From positions 1 through 35,973 of the forward strand of contig JACFNF010000023.1 in the NCBI GenBank assembly GCA_019454985.1: a stretch of DNA of 35,973 bases. The letters are read 5' to 3'. Shown piece after piece: positions 24,413 to 33,238 of the stretch. The notes below the pieces were generated by a model that saw only the letters and a program-made list of their open reading frames with translations, searched no databases and was not told the DNA's origin. The stretch's first letter is position 1. The number at the start of each line of letters is the position of its first letter. The position numbers and the translations under genes are program-made. This DNA comes from Bacteroidales bacterium (GTDB taxonomy: Bacteria > Bacteroidota > Bacteroidia > Bacteroidales > F082).

Positions 24413-24808
24413 ATGAGAAAAATCCTGTTTTTTTCTTTCGCATTGTTGTTGATGACGGCCTCCTGTGTGCCCGACGACGACCTTTTTCCCGAAACCGATG
24501 ATGTGGAAGCTTATATTGGTTCGTGGAATGTGATGGACAACTCGCTGAAGTCATTGAATTACAAAGTGACCATTCGGAAAAACCCTTCCAATTCGGCGGA
24601 AATCCTGTTGGATAATTTTGCCGGATCATCAGATGAAGCCGTGGGCTTAGTTACCGGGAAAACCGTGACGGTTTACAACCAGCGGATTGGAAATAACTGG
24701 CGCGTTTCGGGTTCAGGCTCGTACATCAGTACGAATCGGCTCGAATTTTCTTACGATCTGGAAATTGCCGGCGACACCGAGGCGCGACGAGCCATCTTTT
24801 CACGATAA
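24413..24808 (+). CDS. Small lipoprotein of unknown function
   Basis: A 131-aa lipoprotein: the lipobox LLMTASC places the acylated cysteine at residue 18, followed by acidic VPDDDLFPETDD, a pattern favouring surface or outer-membrane retention in Bacteroidota. The remaining about 100 residues form a beta-rich domain (AYIGSWNVMDNSLKSLNYKV, then NRLEFSYDLEI) resembling lipocalin-like small domains, but no family is claimed. It follows the thioredoxin-like gene by 12 bases. Confidence 0.8.
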   Translation: MRKILFFSFALLLMTASCVPDDDLFPETDDVEAYIGSWNVMDNSLKSLNYKVTIRKNPSNSAEILLDNFAGSSDEAVGLVTGKTVTVYNQRIGNNWRVSGSGSYISTNRLEFSYDLEIAGDTEARRAIFSR

Positions 24809-24846
24809 CCTTTATTAAGGACGGCCATCGGATAGACCCCGAAGAT

Positions 24847-25230
24847 TTATTTTGCAATTTTAGTTTCCAGGTCGAGCGTGTCCTGCATGGATTTAAGCTG
24901 CGATATCACGGTGTCGTATATCCGCTCGAGTAACTCAGGGTGTTGGGTATAATAAGTCATGTTTTCCTTGAAAATTTCAGGCGAAATACCATAATCCCTG
25001 AAAATCAAATCGAAATAATTCTTTTTCAGCGTGTCGGGATGGCCGCCTAAGTTTTGCCTGTTAAAAACGGCACTTTCGGCAATCTGTACCTCACGGATAA
25101 GATCTGTCATTTGTGCCTCCGACAAACGTAAAGGTCCTTCATGTTTTTGACTCTTTTTTTGACATGAAACCAAGGTCAGTGTCAAAATCAAAATATAGTA
25201 AATCAGCTTTGCGATTCGATTAGGTTCCAT
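24847..25230 (-). CDS. DUF4296 lipoprotein
   Basis: A 127-aa lipoprotein: signal with lipobox LTLVSC (Cys about residue 24), then the DUF4296 core LSEAQMTDLIREVQIAESAV and YFDLIFRDYGISPEIFKENMTYYTQHPE. Mostly helical, function unknown. ATG 25230 is chosen; an in-frame GTG at 25263 is possible but would put a long charged stretch before the signal peptide. It follows recQ on the same strand by about 46 bases. Confidence 0.85.
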   Translation of the reverse strand: MEPNRIAKLIYYILILTLTLVSCQKKSQKHEGPLRLSEAQMTDLIREVQIAESAVFNRQNLGGHPDTLKKNYFDLIFRDYGISPEIFKENMTYYTQHPELLERIYDTVISQLKSMQDTLDLETKIAK

Positions 25231-25276
25231 TCTGTCTGTCCCGACCGGGCATTCATTAAACACGACTCAATTTATG

Positions 25277-27481
25277 TCAATTACCAATCTCCGACATAAA
25301 TTTGATACGCATCAATCGGATTTCTTCTTCCTGATATTCAGCCTCGCCCAGCACTTTGAGCGCCTCTTCCACCGAATCGCTCTCGGCTTCAGTGAAATAT
25401 TCATAAATATCTTCCTGATGATATTCGTCCACCACTTCGTCAATGTAATAACTGATGTCAATACGGGTTCCACTGGCGACTATGCTTTCGATTTCGGTCA
25501 GCAACTCGTCGAATGACAGGTTTTTGGCATTCGCAATATCTTCGAGCAACAGTTTACGGTCAATATTCTGAATGATGTACACTTTTAATCCAGATTTGTT
25601 GACCACTGATTTCACCACCATATCGTTAGGGCGGATGATTTCATTTTCTTCCACGTACTGACGAATAAGCTTCAGGAAGGGCTCGCCGTATTTCTGAGCT
25701 TTTCCGGTACCAACTCCCACGATTTGAGTAAGTTCATCATGGGTGATTGGATATTGGATGGCCATATCTTCGAGCGAAGGATCCTGGAAGATGACAAAAG
25801 GAGGCAGGTTTTCTTTTTTCGAGATGGCCTTGCGAAGGTCTTTGAGCATGGCAAAAAGTGTGGTATCAGTGCCGCTACCTTTGGGCTCATTGGTTTTGCC
25901 GGCTTCAAAGTCGTCTTCTTCGTTGCTTTCGTAATCATGGTCTTTGGTGAGCATGATGGGGTGTGGATTTTTAATAAAATCCTTTCCTTCTTTTGTGACT
26001 TTCAGGATGCCGTAGTTTTCGATATCTTTCACTAACAAACGATGGATGAGTGCCTGGCGGATCACAGCCTGCCAGAAACGTTCGCTTTCATCTTCGCCTG
26101 CACCAAAAAATTCATTGTTTTCGTGTTTGGCATTTTTGATGTCGCCGGTTTTTTTGCCGGCCAGCAATTCGCTGATATGTTTCACTTTAAACAATTGCTT
26201 GACACTTAAAACGGCTTCGAGCACCAATTTGATTTCTTCCTGGCCATCGAATTTCACTTTGGGATTCAAGCAGTTGTCGCAGGCTCCGCAATTGTCTTTT
26301 TCATAGATCTCTCCAAAATAATGGAGTAGCAATTTGTGACGACAAACGGCCGATTCAACATAGGTAACCGTTTCGTTGAGTAGTTCTTTGGCAATTTCCT
26401 GCTCGGCCACAGGCTTGTCCTTCATGAATTTCTCCAACTTCTGGATGTCTTCATAGTTATAGAAAGCAATGCAGTTGCCTTCGCCATCGTCGCGGCCGGC
26501 TCTTCCGGTTTCCTGATAATAGCCTTCGAGACTTTTGGGGATGTCGTGATGGATTACAAAACGGATATCGGGCTTGTCAATTCCCATCCCAAAGGCGATA
26601 GTTGCAACAATCACCTCGGCCTCTTCCATCAAAAACTGATCCTGGTTCAGCCGACGCGTGGCGCCATCGAGGCCGGCATGATAAGGCAATGCCCTAATGC
26701 CGTTCACCACGAGCGTTTCGGCGATTTCTTCAACTTTTTTACGGCTCAGGCAATACACAATACCCGATTTTCCCGGATTGTTTTTGATGTATTTGATAAT
26801 CTCTTTACTGACATCGGAAGTTTTTGGGCGCACCTCATAATAAAGGTTGGGCCTGTCGAAAGAAGATTTAAAAACTTTCGCATTGGGTATTTCCAGATTC
26901 TTCAGAATGTCCTGCTGGACTTTGAGCGTAGCGGTGGCTGTGAGGGCAATCACCGGAAGCTTCTTGTCAATGGCATTCATGATCGGGCGCAAACGGCGGT
27001 ATTCCGGACGGAAATCGTGTCCCCATTCCGAGATGCAATGGGCTTCGTCAATGGCAAAAAACGATATTTTCAACGATTTCAGAAAATCAACCGTTTCATC
27101 TTTGGTCAACGACTCGGGAGCCACATACAGAAGCTTTGTCTTTTTGGCAATCAGATCTTCGCGCACCTGCATCAGTTCGGCACGCGACAGCGACGAATTC
27201 ATCACGTGGGCAATGCCAATGTCAGCGCCGAAATTACGAATGGCATCCACCTGATTCTTCATCAAAGCAATCAGGGGTGAAACCACAATGGCCGTGCCTT
27301 CATTCATCAAAGCCGGCAATTGATAGCACAACGACTTACCTCCACCGGTGGGCATCACCACAAAAGTGTCATTCTTCTCCAACACACTTTTGATAATTGC
27401 TTCCTGATTGCCCTTGAAATTGTCGAAGCCAAAAATCTTCTTTAGCAACTCGTGCAAACCATATTCATCCTTCTTGGCCAT
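25277..27481 (-). CDS. recQ: ATP-dependent DNA helicase RecQ
   Basis: A 734-aa 3'-5' DNA helicase of recombination and replication-fork repair. The N-terminal motor has Walker A MPTGGGKS (about 43-50), the DEAH box DEAHCISEWGHDFRPEYR (145 onward), and GRAGRDDGEG in motif VI. The zinc-binding segment CRHKLLLHYFGE and CGACDNC is complete, followed by the winged-helix region and an HRDC domain (LRKAISKKENLPPFVIFQDPSL). A C-terminal extension of about 130 residues follows. ATG 27481 is used; a TTG three codons upstream is an alternative. Confidence 0.96.
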   Translation of the reverse strand: MAKKDEYGLHELLKKIFGFDNFKGNQEAIIKSVLEKNDTFVVMPTGGGKSLCYQLPALMNEGTAIVVSPLIALMKNQVDAIRNFGADIGIAHVMNSSLSRAELMQVREDLIAKKTKLLYVAPESLTKDETVDFLKSLKISFFAIDEAHCISEWGHDFRPEYRRLRPIMNAIDKKLPVIALTATATLKVQQDILKNLEIPNAKVFKSSFDRPNLYYEVRPKTSDVSKEIIKYIKNNPGKSGIVYCLSRKKVEEIAETLVVNGIRALPYHAGLDGATRRLNQDQFLMEEAEVIVATIAFGMGIDKPDIRFVIHHDIPKSLEGYYQETGRAGRDDGEGNCIAFYNYEDIQKLEKFMKDKPVAEQEIAKELLNETVTYVESAVCRHKLLLHYFGEIYEKDNCGACDNCLNPKVKFDGQEEIKLVLEAVLSVKQLFKVKHISELLAGKKTGDIKNAKHENNEFFGAGEDESERFWQAVIRQALIHRLLVKDIENYGILKVTKEGKDFIKNPHPIMLTKDHDYESNEEDDFEAGKTNEPKGSGTDTTLFAMLKDLRKAISKKENLPPFVIFQDPSLEDMAIQYPITHDELTQIVGVGTGKAQKYGEPFLKLIRQYVEENEIIRPNDMVVKSVVNKSGLKVYIIQNIDRKLLLEDIANAKNLSFDELLTEIESIVASGTRIDISYYIDEVVDEYHQEDIYEYFTEAESDSVEEALKVLGEAEYQEEEIRLMRIKFMSEIGN

Positions 27482-27860
27482 ACCAATCAAATTCCATTAT
27501 CGTGTACAAGTATAAATATTTTTAACGGTCCAAACAACATTTTGATCATGTTTTTTAACGTTGGAATCGCCTTGTCTGTAACACAAATATAAGGCGAAAA
27601 ATAAAAATCCGAATGCTTTTGGTTTTTTTTTCATTTTTCTTTAAAAAAACTAAAAAAATTTTTGTATTATTAACAATATATTGATAATCAACAGAATGTC
27701 ATTCAATGAAGAAGGTGATTTGAAAGAAAGAACATCGTTTTATGGTAAAAAGTAACAATAAAACACCTTTTCACCCCTTAATTACTCCTTTATTAATCGG
27801 GAAATACTCCGGTTTTTTGAACCGGCACAAAAAAACTGTGCTTTGTGTTGCCTGATTATG

Positions 27861-27868
27861 TACCTTTG
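27861..27868 (+). promoter_or_regulatory. Promoter -7 element for metK
   Basis: TACCTTTG, exact TAnnTTTG, with a TTTG at 27842-27845 as a possible -33 part. Transcription would start near 27875 and give a leader of about 125 nt that contains the riboswitch candidate. Confidence 0.65.
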
Positions 27869-27891
27869 CAGCCGGAAAAACTGTATGTCAG

Positions 27892-27946
27892 TTTTGTGGA
27901 AAGATTTGATTGATTGCAACCACAAAAAAAAATGCTAAAACAAGCT
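27892..27946 (+). promoter_or_regulatory. SAM-II riboswitch candidate in the metK leader
   Basis: TTTTGTGG (27892-27899) pairs with CCACAAAA (27920-27927) as stem P1. Its loop GATTTGATTGATTGCAA (27903-27919) and the 3' tail AAAATGCTAAAACAAGC line up with the SAM-II consensus as I remember it (GAUUU...UUGCA in the P1 loop and GCUAAAA in the tail). The pseudoknot contact read as CC/GG in the classic metX RNA appears here as TTG with CAA (27941-27943), a compensatory change. SAM-II is established to bind SAM and repress translation; location before metK (SAM synthetase) fits. A competing hairpin AAAACTG/CAGTTTT (27877-27895) shares the 5' arm. Confidence 0.75.
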
Positions 27947-28000
27947 TTGCCCTCAATCAACCTTCCCACCTGTTATTAAAACTCACTTAATACATTGATT

Positions 28001-29305
28001 ATGGGTTATTTATTTACATCTGAATCGGTCTCCGAGGGTCATCCCGACAAAGTGGCCGATCAGATTTCGGATGCGGTGCTCGACGAAATGCTCCGCAACG
28101 ATCCGGCTTCAAAAGTAGCAGTAGAAACACTTGTGACGACCGGTCTGGCTGTGGTGGCGGGCGAGGTGAAAACCAATGGCTATGTGGATATTCAGTCCCT
28201 TGTGAGGGATACCATCAATCAGATTGGCTATACCAAGGCTTCCTATCGGTTTGATGGCAATTCGTGCGGCGTGCTGTCGGCTATTCACGAGCAGTCGCCC
28301 GACATCAATCAGGGTGTTGAGCGTGCTGTGGCCGAAGATCAGGGTGCTGGCGATCAAGGTATGATGTTTGGCTACGCTTGCCGCGAAATGGACAACCTGA
28401 TGCCTTTGACATCTGAGTTGTCGCATATCTTCCTGCAGGAGCTTGCGGCCATCCGCCGCGAAGGCAAGCAAATGAAATATTTAGGTCCTGATGCCAAATC
28501 ACAGGTGACTATCGAATACGAAAAAGGGTGGAAACCTTTGCGCATTGAATCCATCGTTATTTCAACCCAGCACGATGCCTTTGATGAAGACGAAGAGAGG
28601 ATGCTGGCCAAAATACGTGAAGATGTTGAAAGAATACTGATTCCCCGTGTGAAACGCAGCCTGCCGTCATCGGTGAAGAAGTTGTTCAAAAGCGATTACA
28701 AACTTTGGGTCAATCCTACAGGAAAGTTTGTGATTGGCGGCCCGCATGGCGATACTGGTCTGACCGGTCGAAAAATCATTGTGGATGCCTACGGAGGTCG
28801 TGGCGCCCATGGTGGTGGAGCTTTTTCTGGTAAAGATGCTTCCAAAGTGGATCGTTCGGCGGCCTATGCCACACGCCATATTGCCAAAAACCTTGTGGCT
28901 GCCGGCGTGGCTGACGAAGTGCTGGTGCAGGTGGCTTATGCTATCGGCGTGGCCCGGCCGGTGGGATTTTATATCAACACCTTTAATACCTCCAAGGTGA
29001 AAGATGCTTCCGGACGAAAATATTTGGATTCCGAAATTGCACAGAAAGTGCAGCAAATCTTTGACTTGCGGCCCTTTGCAATCATTCAGCGGTTTGGATT
29101 AACCAACCCCATTTTTAAACCTACCGCCGCTTACGGGCATTTTGGCCGCGATCCTTATCAGGCCGAAATCGAAGTGAATTATTCCGATAAAGATACTTTT
29201 GTGAAAGAAGTCAATGGTCGAAAAGCCAATTTCAAAAAAGTGGAGTTCTTTGCCTGGGAAAAATTAGATTACGTTGAAAAAATTAAATCGGTTTTCAATC
29301 TTTAA
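28001..29305 (+). CDS. metK: S-adenosylmethionine synthetase
   Basis: A 434-aa methionine adenosyltransferase that makes SAM from methionine and ATP. Signature motifs: [22 protein letters not shown] with the ATP-binding His, [23 protein letters not shown], and the glycine-rich loop [21 protein letters not shown]. Slightly longer than the E. coli enzyme (384 aa), as is usual in Bacteroidota, because of an insert after [15 protein letters not shown] 28001 is chosen over a TTG two codons earlier. Expression is probably feedback-controlled through the SAM-II element, so the SAM pool would regulate its own maker. A strong terminator follows. Confidence 0.97.
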   Translation: MGYLFTSESVSEGHPDKVADQISDAVLDEMLRNDPASKVAVETLVTTGLAVVAGEVKTNGYVDIQSLVRDTINQIGYTKASYRFDGNSCGVLSAIHEQSPDINQGVERAVAEDQGAGDQGMMFGYACREMDNLMPLTSELSHIFLQELAAIRREGKQMKYLGPDAKSQVTIEYEKGWKPLRIESIVISTQHDAFDEDEERMLAKIREDVERILIPRVKRSLPSSVKKLFKSDYKLWVNPTGKFVIGGPHGDTGLTGRKIIVDAYGGRGAHGGGAFSGKDASKVDRSAAYATRHIAKNLVAAGVADEVLVQVAYAIGVARPVGFYINTFNTSKVKDASGRKYLDSEIAQKVQQIFDLRPFAIIQRFGLTNPIFKPTAAYGHFGRDPYQAEIEVNYSDKDTFVKEVNGRKANFKKVEFFAWEKLDYVEKIKSVFNL

Positions 29306-29330
29306 ATAGTTGATTCCGTGTAATGAATCA

Positions 29331-29368
29331 AAAGCAGGTTGCCGGAAAAGAGGCAGCCTGCTTTTTTT
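29331..29368 (+). terminator. Rho-independent terminator after metK
   Basis: AAAGCAGGTTGCC (29331-29343) pairs with GGCAGCCTGCTTT (29352-29364), 13 bp with one G-U, followed by T's to 29368. Confidence 0.9.
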
Positions 29369-29407
29369 AAGCTCAAAATCGAGATTCATTTTGTAATTTC
29401 GAACGTC

Positions 29408-29767
29408 ATGAACATCGAAGACCTTAGATTGTGGTGCCTCGAAAAGGCGGGAGTAACTGAAAGCCTTCCTTTCGGCGATGATACCCTCGTGTTTAAAGTG
29501 GGCGGAAAGATGTTTCTGTTGGCCAACCTCGATGGCCCTCTTTGGCTCAACATCAAAGCCAGACCTGAGCATGTGATCGAACGACTCGAACAGTTTTCCT
29601 CAGTTCAACCAGGCTATCATATGAATAAAAAGCATTGGTTTATGGTTGACCCGATTGCTCTGGGCGATGACAAACTGTTACTCAAATGGATTGACGAGTC
29701 GTATCAACTTGTTTTATCGGGCTTACCTGTCAAAACGAGAAAGGAAATTACAGCAACCACACCTTAA
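29408..29767 (+). CDS. MmcQ/YjbR family protein
   Basis: A 119-aa protein of the MmcQ/YjbR family, small single-domain proteins with a CyaY-like, probably DNA-binding fold. The family pattern is visible: LRLWCLEKAGVTESLPFGDDTLVFKVGGKMFLL, then LWLNIKARPEHVIERLEQF, PGYHMNKKHWFMVDP. ATG 29408 (MNIEDLRLW) matches the family start; a longer frame from 29339 would overlap the metK terminator. Function in the cell is not established. Monocistronic, convergent with tatC. Confidence 0.9.
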   Translation: MNIEDLRLWCLEKAGVTESLPFGDDTLVFKVGGKMFLLANLDGPLWLNIKARPEHVIERLEQFSSVQPGYHMNKKHWFMVDPIALGDDKLLLKWIDESYQLVLSGLPVKTRKEITATTP

Positions 29768-29796
29768 AAATTTAAGCTGTTGAAAAGCCTGAGATT

Positions 29797-30603
29797 TCAG
29801 CTTTGTTTCTTTACAATACGTTCCGAAGCAAAAATGCTCAGCTCATAAAGTCCCATCAAAGGAATGGTGACGATGATCTGACTGAACACATCGGGCGGGG
29901 TAATCACAGCTGCAACGATTAAAACGATAATTAAGGTATATTTTCGGTTCTTTTTCAGAAAAGCCGGAGTGACGATACCAATTTTCGTGAGGAAAAACAC
30001 AACTAACGGAAGCTCAAACACGATGCCAATCGCAAAAGTGGTTGAAACCACCGTGCTGATGTATGAATGCAGCGAAATCTGATTTGCCACTGTGTCGCTT
30101 ACTTGATAAGTCCCAAGAAAATTAACCGTTAACGGAACAATCAGGAAATAACTGAAAAGTACTCCGACAAAAAACAGGAGGGAACTGATGAGGACTGCCC
30201 GCCGCGAGGCTTTTGATTCATCCTGACGCAAAGCCGGGCGCACAAATTTCCAGATTTCGTTGAGCACAAAAGGAAAGGCAAGCACAACGCCGGTGATGAA
30301 GGCAATATAGACGTGTGTCATAAATTGCCCCGTCATGTTGATGTTGATAATCTGGAGGTTGATATTTTCTAAACACATGGCCTCGATGCCAAGAGTCTTG
30401 CTCAGGTAACAAAACACCCTGTTGGTGATGAAATCACTACGACTGGGTCCCAGAATGATATCGTCGAAAAGAAGCTTGCGGTTTAAAAACGCCACAACCC
30501 CCAAAACCAAGATGGCTGCCACACTGCGCACAATCGTGGAACGGAGCTCTTCGAGATGCTCCCAAAACGACATTTCCACATCAGTTTCCTGCTTTTTCAT
30601 CAT
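29797..30603 (-). CDS. tatC: Twin-arginine translocase subunit TatC
   Basis: A 268-aa integral membrane protein, the receptor of the Tat pathway that recognises twin-arginine signal peptides of folded proteins. The N-terminal motif EMSFWEHLEELRSTIVRSV with the conserved Glu, the loop FVLNEIWKFVRPALRQDE, and the six-helix pattern fit TatC. A periplasmic insert (about residues 52-95, with NRVFCYLSKTLGIEAMCLENINL) is longer than in E. coli, as in other Bacteroidota. No tatA gene is adjacent. Two consecutive ATGs (30603 and 30600) could start it. Confidence 0.95.
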   Translation of the reverse strand: MMKKQETDVEMSFWEHLEELRSTIVRSVAAILVLGVVAFLNRKLLFDDIILGPSRSDFITNRVFCYLSKTLGIEAMCLENINLQIININMTGQFMTHVYIAFITGVVLAFPFVLNEIWKFVRPALRQDESKASRRAVLISSLLFFVGVLFSYFLIVPLTVNFLGTYQVSDTVANQISLHSYISTVVSTTFAIGIVFELPLVVFFLTKIGIVTPAFLKKNRKYTLIIVLIVAAVITPPDVFSQIIVTIPLMGLYELSIFASERIVKKQS

Positions 30604-30646
30604 TGAGACTTAGCCATTTTTATGGGTTTGTCGGGCTGCGAAATTA

Positions 30647-30654
30647 CAAAAATA
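30647..30654 (-). promoter_or_regulatory. Promoter -7 element for tatC
   Basis: TATTTTTG on the minus strand; predicted leader of about 37 nt. A short inverted repeat CACAC-gtt-GTGTG lies just upstream (about 30656-30668). Confidence 0.55.
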
Positions 30655-30740
30655 ACACACGTTGTGTGCTTGGAAGAGTTGGATGAACCCTTTAAAAGAT
30701 CCCCTTATTCAGAATGATTCTAAAAAACAAATTAATAATG

Positions 30741-30748
30741 TATCTTTG
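30741..30748 (+). promoter_or_regulatory. Promoter -7 element for the FAD/NAD(P) oxidoreductase gene
   Basis: TATCTTTG, 14 bases before ATG 30762; leader of only about 7 nt. It decides against the longer frame from 30714. Confidence 0.6.
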
Positions 30749-30761
30749 CCCAAACGAAGAC

Positions 30762-31961
30762 ATGAAGACCAATTTCGACTATGTGATTATTGGCGCCGGT
30801 ATTGCAGGCACAAAGGCCATTGAAGGGATTCGCAGTATAGATTCTGTCGGAAGTATTCTGCTGATCAATGGCGAACAGGTGATGCCTTACAAACGGACAC
30901 GCCTCAGCAAGGAATTATTGGCGCCTTTTGATCCTGCTGCTCATGCCCTGCATCCCGATGGCTGGTATGAAGAATTGGGGGTGTGTGTTTTGAACGAAAA
31001 GGTGAATAGCATCACACTCTTAAAAAATAATATTCGTACACCCAACAATGGAACCATCTCGTATAAGAAACTGATTGTAGCCACCGGCGGTACACCCGTT
31101 GTTCCTGTGCTTAAAGGCGGTGGCAAACAATTCCTTTTGCCTTTTCGCAATGCGGCTGATGCAGCGCTTTGTGTCTCCAATATCTCCGAAATGGATAAAA
31201 TTCTCATTGTTGGCGGAGGCTCGCTTGGCGTTGAGTTAGCTTCGGTGTTTTCGGAAGCCGGTAAAACGGTGAGCTTGGTGCATACTTCATCCTCGCTAGT
31301 CAATCATTGTTTCGACCAAAAAATGTCGTTTCATCTTCAGGATATGATGATAAATCAGGGTGTCCGACTTATTTTGCAGGATGAATTGCGCTCTGTTTCA
31401 CAAACCGGAAACGGCAAACTGCTGGTCAGTATCGGCGAAATGATTCATCTGTTAGTTGACCGGGTGATTGTCGCTGCCGGTATTAAACCTGAAATTGGCC
31501 TTGCAACAAAAGCCGGCCTTGCAACAGAAAAAGGTATCCTTGTTGACGAGCGAATGCAAACCTCTCATCCAAATGTGTTTGCGGCCGGCGATGTGGCACA
31601 ACTTCGGGATGGTCAAAGTGGCGGACTCTGGCATCAGGCCGAATATCAGGGATGGATTGCCGGGGTGAATGCTGCCGGAGGTCATGCCGTGAATGATGGT
31701 CGTAGTTTTCGACTAAAGGTTGAGGCTTTCGGACAGTATTATTTCGCACTGAATATTCACCAAGGATTTGAAACAGTATCAGATGAAGTTTTTCAGAATA
31801 ATGGCAGCTACCTTCGGTTTTTTTATCATCACAACCAGCTCGCTGGTGTTGCTATGTACAATCTTAAACAATTGGCCAAACGGTTGGAACAAGCCGTGAA
31901 TGAAGGCTGGAGCCACGAACGGGTGAAGGCTGAATTTAACTCAATAGACAATCACTCATAG
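30762..31961 (+). CDS. FAD-dependent pyridine nucleotide-disulphide oxidoreductase family protein
   Basis: A 399-aa flavoprotein with two Rossmann motifs: FAD-binding VIIGAGIAGTKA (8-19) and NAD(P)-binding ILIVGGGSLGVELA (about 147-160), the RTRLSKELL segment typical of NirB/rubredoxin-reductase-like enzymes, and the second FAD motif VFAAGDVAQ (Asp277). There is no CxxxxC redox disulfide near the N-terminus, so it probably passes electrons from NAD(P)H to a protein partner such as rubredoxin or ferredoxin rather than reducing disulfides. The partner is not encoded next door. Residues 246-257 contain a direct repeat GLATKA-GLATEK from an 18-bp tandem duplication. Confidence 0.88.
   Translation: MKTNFDYVIIGAGIAGTKAIEGIRSIDSVGSILLINGEQVMPYKRTRLSKELLAPFDPAAHALHPDGWYEELGVCVLNEKVNSITLLKNNIRTPNNGTISYKKLIVATGGTPVVPVLKGGGKQFLLPFRNAADAALCVSNISEMDKILIVGGGSLGVELASVFSEAGKTVSLVHTSSSLVNHCFDQKMSFHLQDMMINQGVRLILQDELRSVSQTGNGKLLVSIGEMIHLLVDRVIVAAGIKPEIGLATKAGLATEKGILVDERMQTSHPNVFAAGDVAQLRDGQSGGLWHQAEYQGWIAGVNAAGGHAVNDGRSFRLKVEAFGQYYFALNIHQGFETVSDEVFQNNGSYLRFFYHHNQLAGVAMYNLKQLAKRLEQAVNEGWSHERVKAEFNSIDNHS
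31497..31532 (+). repeat. 18-bp in-frame tandem duplication inside the oxidoreductase gene
   Basis: GGCCTTGCAACAAAAGCC (31497-31514) is followed directly by GGCCTTGCAACAGAAAAA (31515-31532). It inserts six residues without breaking the frame. Confidence 0.8.
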
Positions 31962-32082
31962 ATAGAAGCATCTCTTCCGAAAAAATCATCATAGCTGATA
32001 TACACCATCTTTGGAGGAACATTCGAAATTGGAAGTGTTTCTGCCAGAACCAGAAAGCCAAAGCAGGAATAGAGGGCTAGCT

Positions 32083-32114
32083 AAACTGAAACCTGTGGGT
32101 TCCGCAGTTTTTTG
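32083..32114 (+). terminator. Possible terminator after the oxidoreductase gene
   Basis: AAACTG (32083-32088) pairs with CAGTTT (32105-32110), with an inner AACC/GGTT helix, followed by TTTG. The T-run borders the mrp -7 element. Confidence 0.55.
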
Positions 32115-32122
32115 TACTTTTG
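32115..32122 (+). promoter_or_regulatory. Promoter -7 element for mrp-nifU
   Basis: TACTTTTG, exact TAnnTTTG; leader of about 36 nt to ATG 32165. Confidence 0.6.
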
Positions 32123-32164
32123 CAGTCAGTTAATTTTATCATTCATTTTTGAAAAAAGAAAAAT

Positions 32165-33205
32165 ATGGCGATTGAAAAATCAAAAGTGGTTGAAGTGCTC
32201 AAAGGAGTCATCTTTTTTGCCAAAGGCGACAATATTGTTGACCTTGGTATGTTGGATGACCTTGAAATTTCGGGCAAAAAAATCAGTTTCCGATTAGTGT
32301 TTCCCAGGTTGGACGACCCGGCAGTAAACATTGTGAGTAACGCAGCCACAAAGGCTCTCAAAGAAGAATTTGGTTCAGATACCGAGGTTTCCATCACACC
32401 GATCACTGAAAAAGAAAAGGGCAGAGGTCCGCTGGCCGGTGTAAAACATATTATAGCCGTGGCTTCAGGCAAAGGCGGTGTCGGTAAATCAACCGTAGCT
32501 GCAAACCTTGCCGTGGCCTTGTCGAAAACCGGCGCCAAGGTTGGCCTTGTGGATGCCGATATTTATGGTCCATCAGTACCTATTATGTTTGGAGTGGTGG
32601 ACGAAGCACCCGGCATGACGGTCAAAGAAGGCAAACAAATGATCTTGCCCTTGGAAAAATATGGGATACGTCTGCTTTCAATCGGGTTTTTTGTGGATAC
32701 CGACAAACCGCTCATCTGGCGTGGTCCCATGGCGACAAGCGCCCTCAACCAGTTGCTCTCGGATGCCGACTGGGGTGTGCTCGATTTTCTTGTGATTGAC
32801 CTCCCTCCGGGGACAGGCGATATTCAGCTCACATTGGCTCAATCCTATTCCATCACCGGAGCCGTGGTGGTGACTACGCCGCAAAAAGTGGCTTTTGCTG
32901 ATGTCCGGCGCGCTGCAACCATGTTCCGCCAAGACAAACTGACCATTCCTTTGCTTGGACTGATTGAAAATATGGCTTATTTCACGCCAACGGATATGCC
33001 TGAAAAACAATATTATATCTTTGGGAAAGGTCATGGACAGGCCTTTGCCGATGCGCTCGATATCCCGCTTTTAGGCCAGATCCCCATTGTGGAGCAAATC
33101 ACCAAAAGCGGCGATACCGGAAGCCCCATAGCTCTTGATGATGATAGTCCGGTGGCCAAAGCCTTTATGGAAGTGGCCAGCAAAATCAAGGCAATGGTTC
33201 GTTAA
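32165..33205 (+). CDS. mrp: Mrp/NBP35-family P-loop ATPase, Fe-S cluster carrier
   Basis: A 346-aa ApbC/Mrp protein. Residues 1-85 form a MIP18-like (DUF59) domain; the ATPase has the deviant Walker A SGKGGVGKST (101-110), VDADIYGPSVPIMFG (switch I area) and LDFLVIDLPPGTGD (Walker B area). These proteins bind and deliver Fe-S clusters. The CxxC usually found after the ENM(A/S)YF motif is missing here: ENMAYFTPTDMPEKQYYIFG has no cysteine, a form I recognise from Bacteroidota. It is followed after 33 bases by a NifU-like gene, consistent with joint work in Fe-S maturation. Confidence 0.93.
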   Translation: MAIEKSKVVEVLKGVIFFAKGDNIVDLGMLDDLEISGKKISFRLVFPRLDDPAVNIVSNAATKALKEEFGSDTEVSITPITEKEKGRGPLAGVKHIIAVASGKGGVGKSTVAANLAVALSKTGAKVGLVDADIYGPSVPIMFGVVDEAPGMTVKEGKQMILPLEKYGIRLLSIGFFVDTDKPLIWRGPMATSALNQLLSDADWGVLDFLVIDLPPGTGDIQLTLAQSYSITGAVVVTTPQKVAFADVRRAATMFRQDKLTIPLLGLIENMAYFTPTDMPEKQYYIFGKGHGQAFADALDIPLLGQIPIVEQITKSGDTGSPIALDDDSPVAKAFMEVASKIKAMVR

Positions 33206-33238
33206 CAAATTGTTTTATCTCACTCAATCCAACTAAAA

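Larger units (their letters stand above)
27482..28000. other. 519-bp divergent intergenic region recQ/metK
   Basis: AT-rich and without a supported ORF. The recQ side has a near-match to the -7 element (TATACTTG on the minus strand, around 27507-27514). 27809-27825 carries a hairpin CCGGTT-ttttg-AACCGG. The metK promoter and leader occupy 27842-28000. Between 27600 and 27800 I see only A/T runs. Confidence 0.6.

Noticed and set aside
26546..27280. 244-aa plus-strand ORF opposite recQ
   Set aside because: Antisense shadow of a well-conserved gene; no independent motif or promoter.
27877..27895. Transcription terminator in the metK leader
   Set aside because: The stem AAAACTG/CAGTTTT is A/T-rich and is followed by GTGG, not by a T-run.
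29774..29803. Terminator between the YjbR-like gene and tatC
   Set aside because: AAGCTG/CAGCTT is a short, interrupted stem overlapping the tatC stop; too weak to call.
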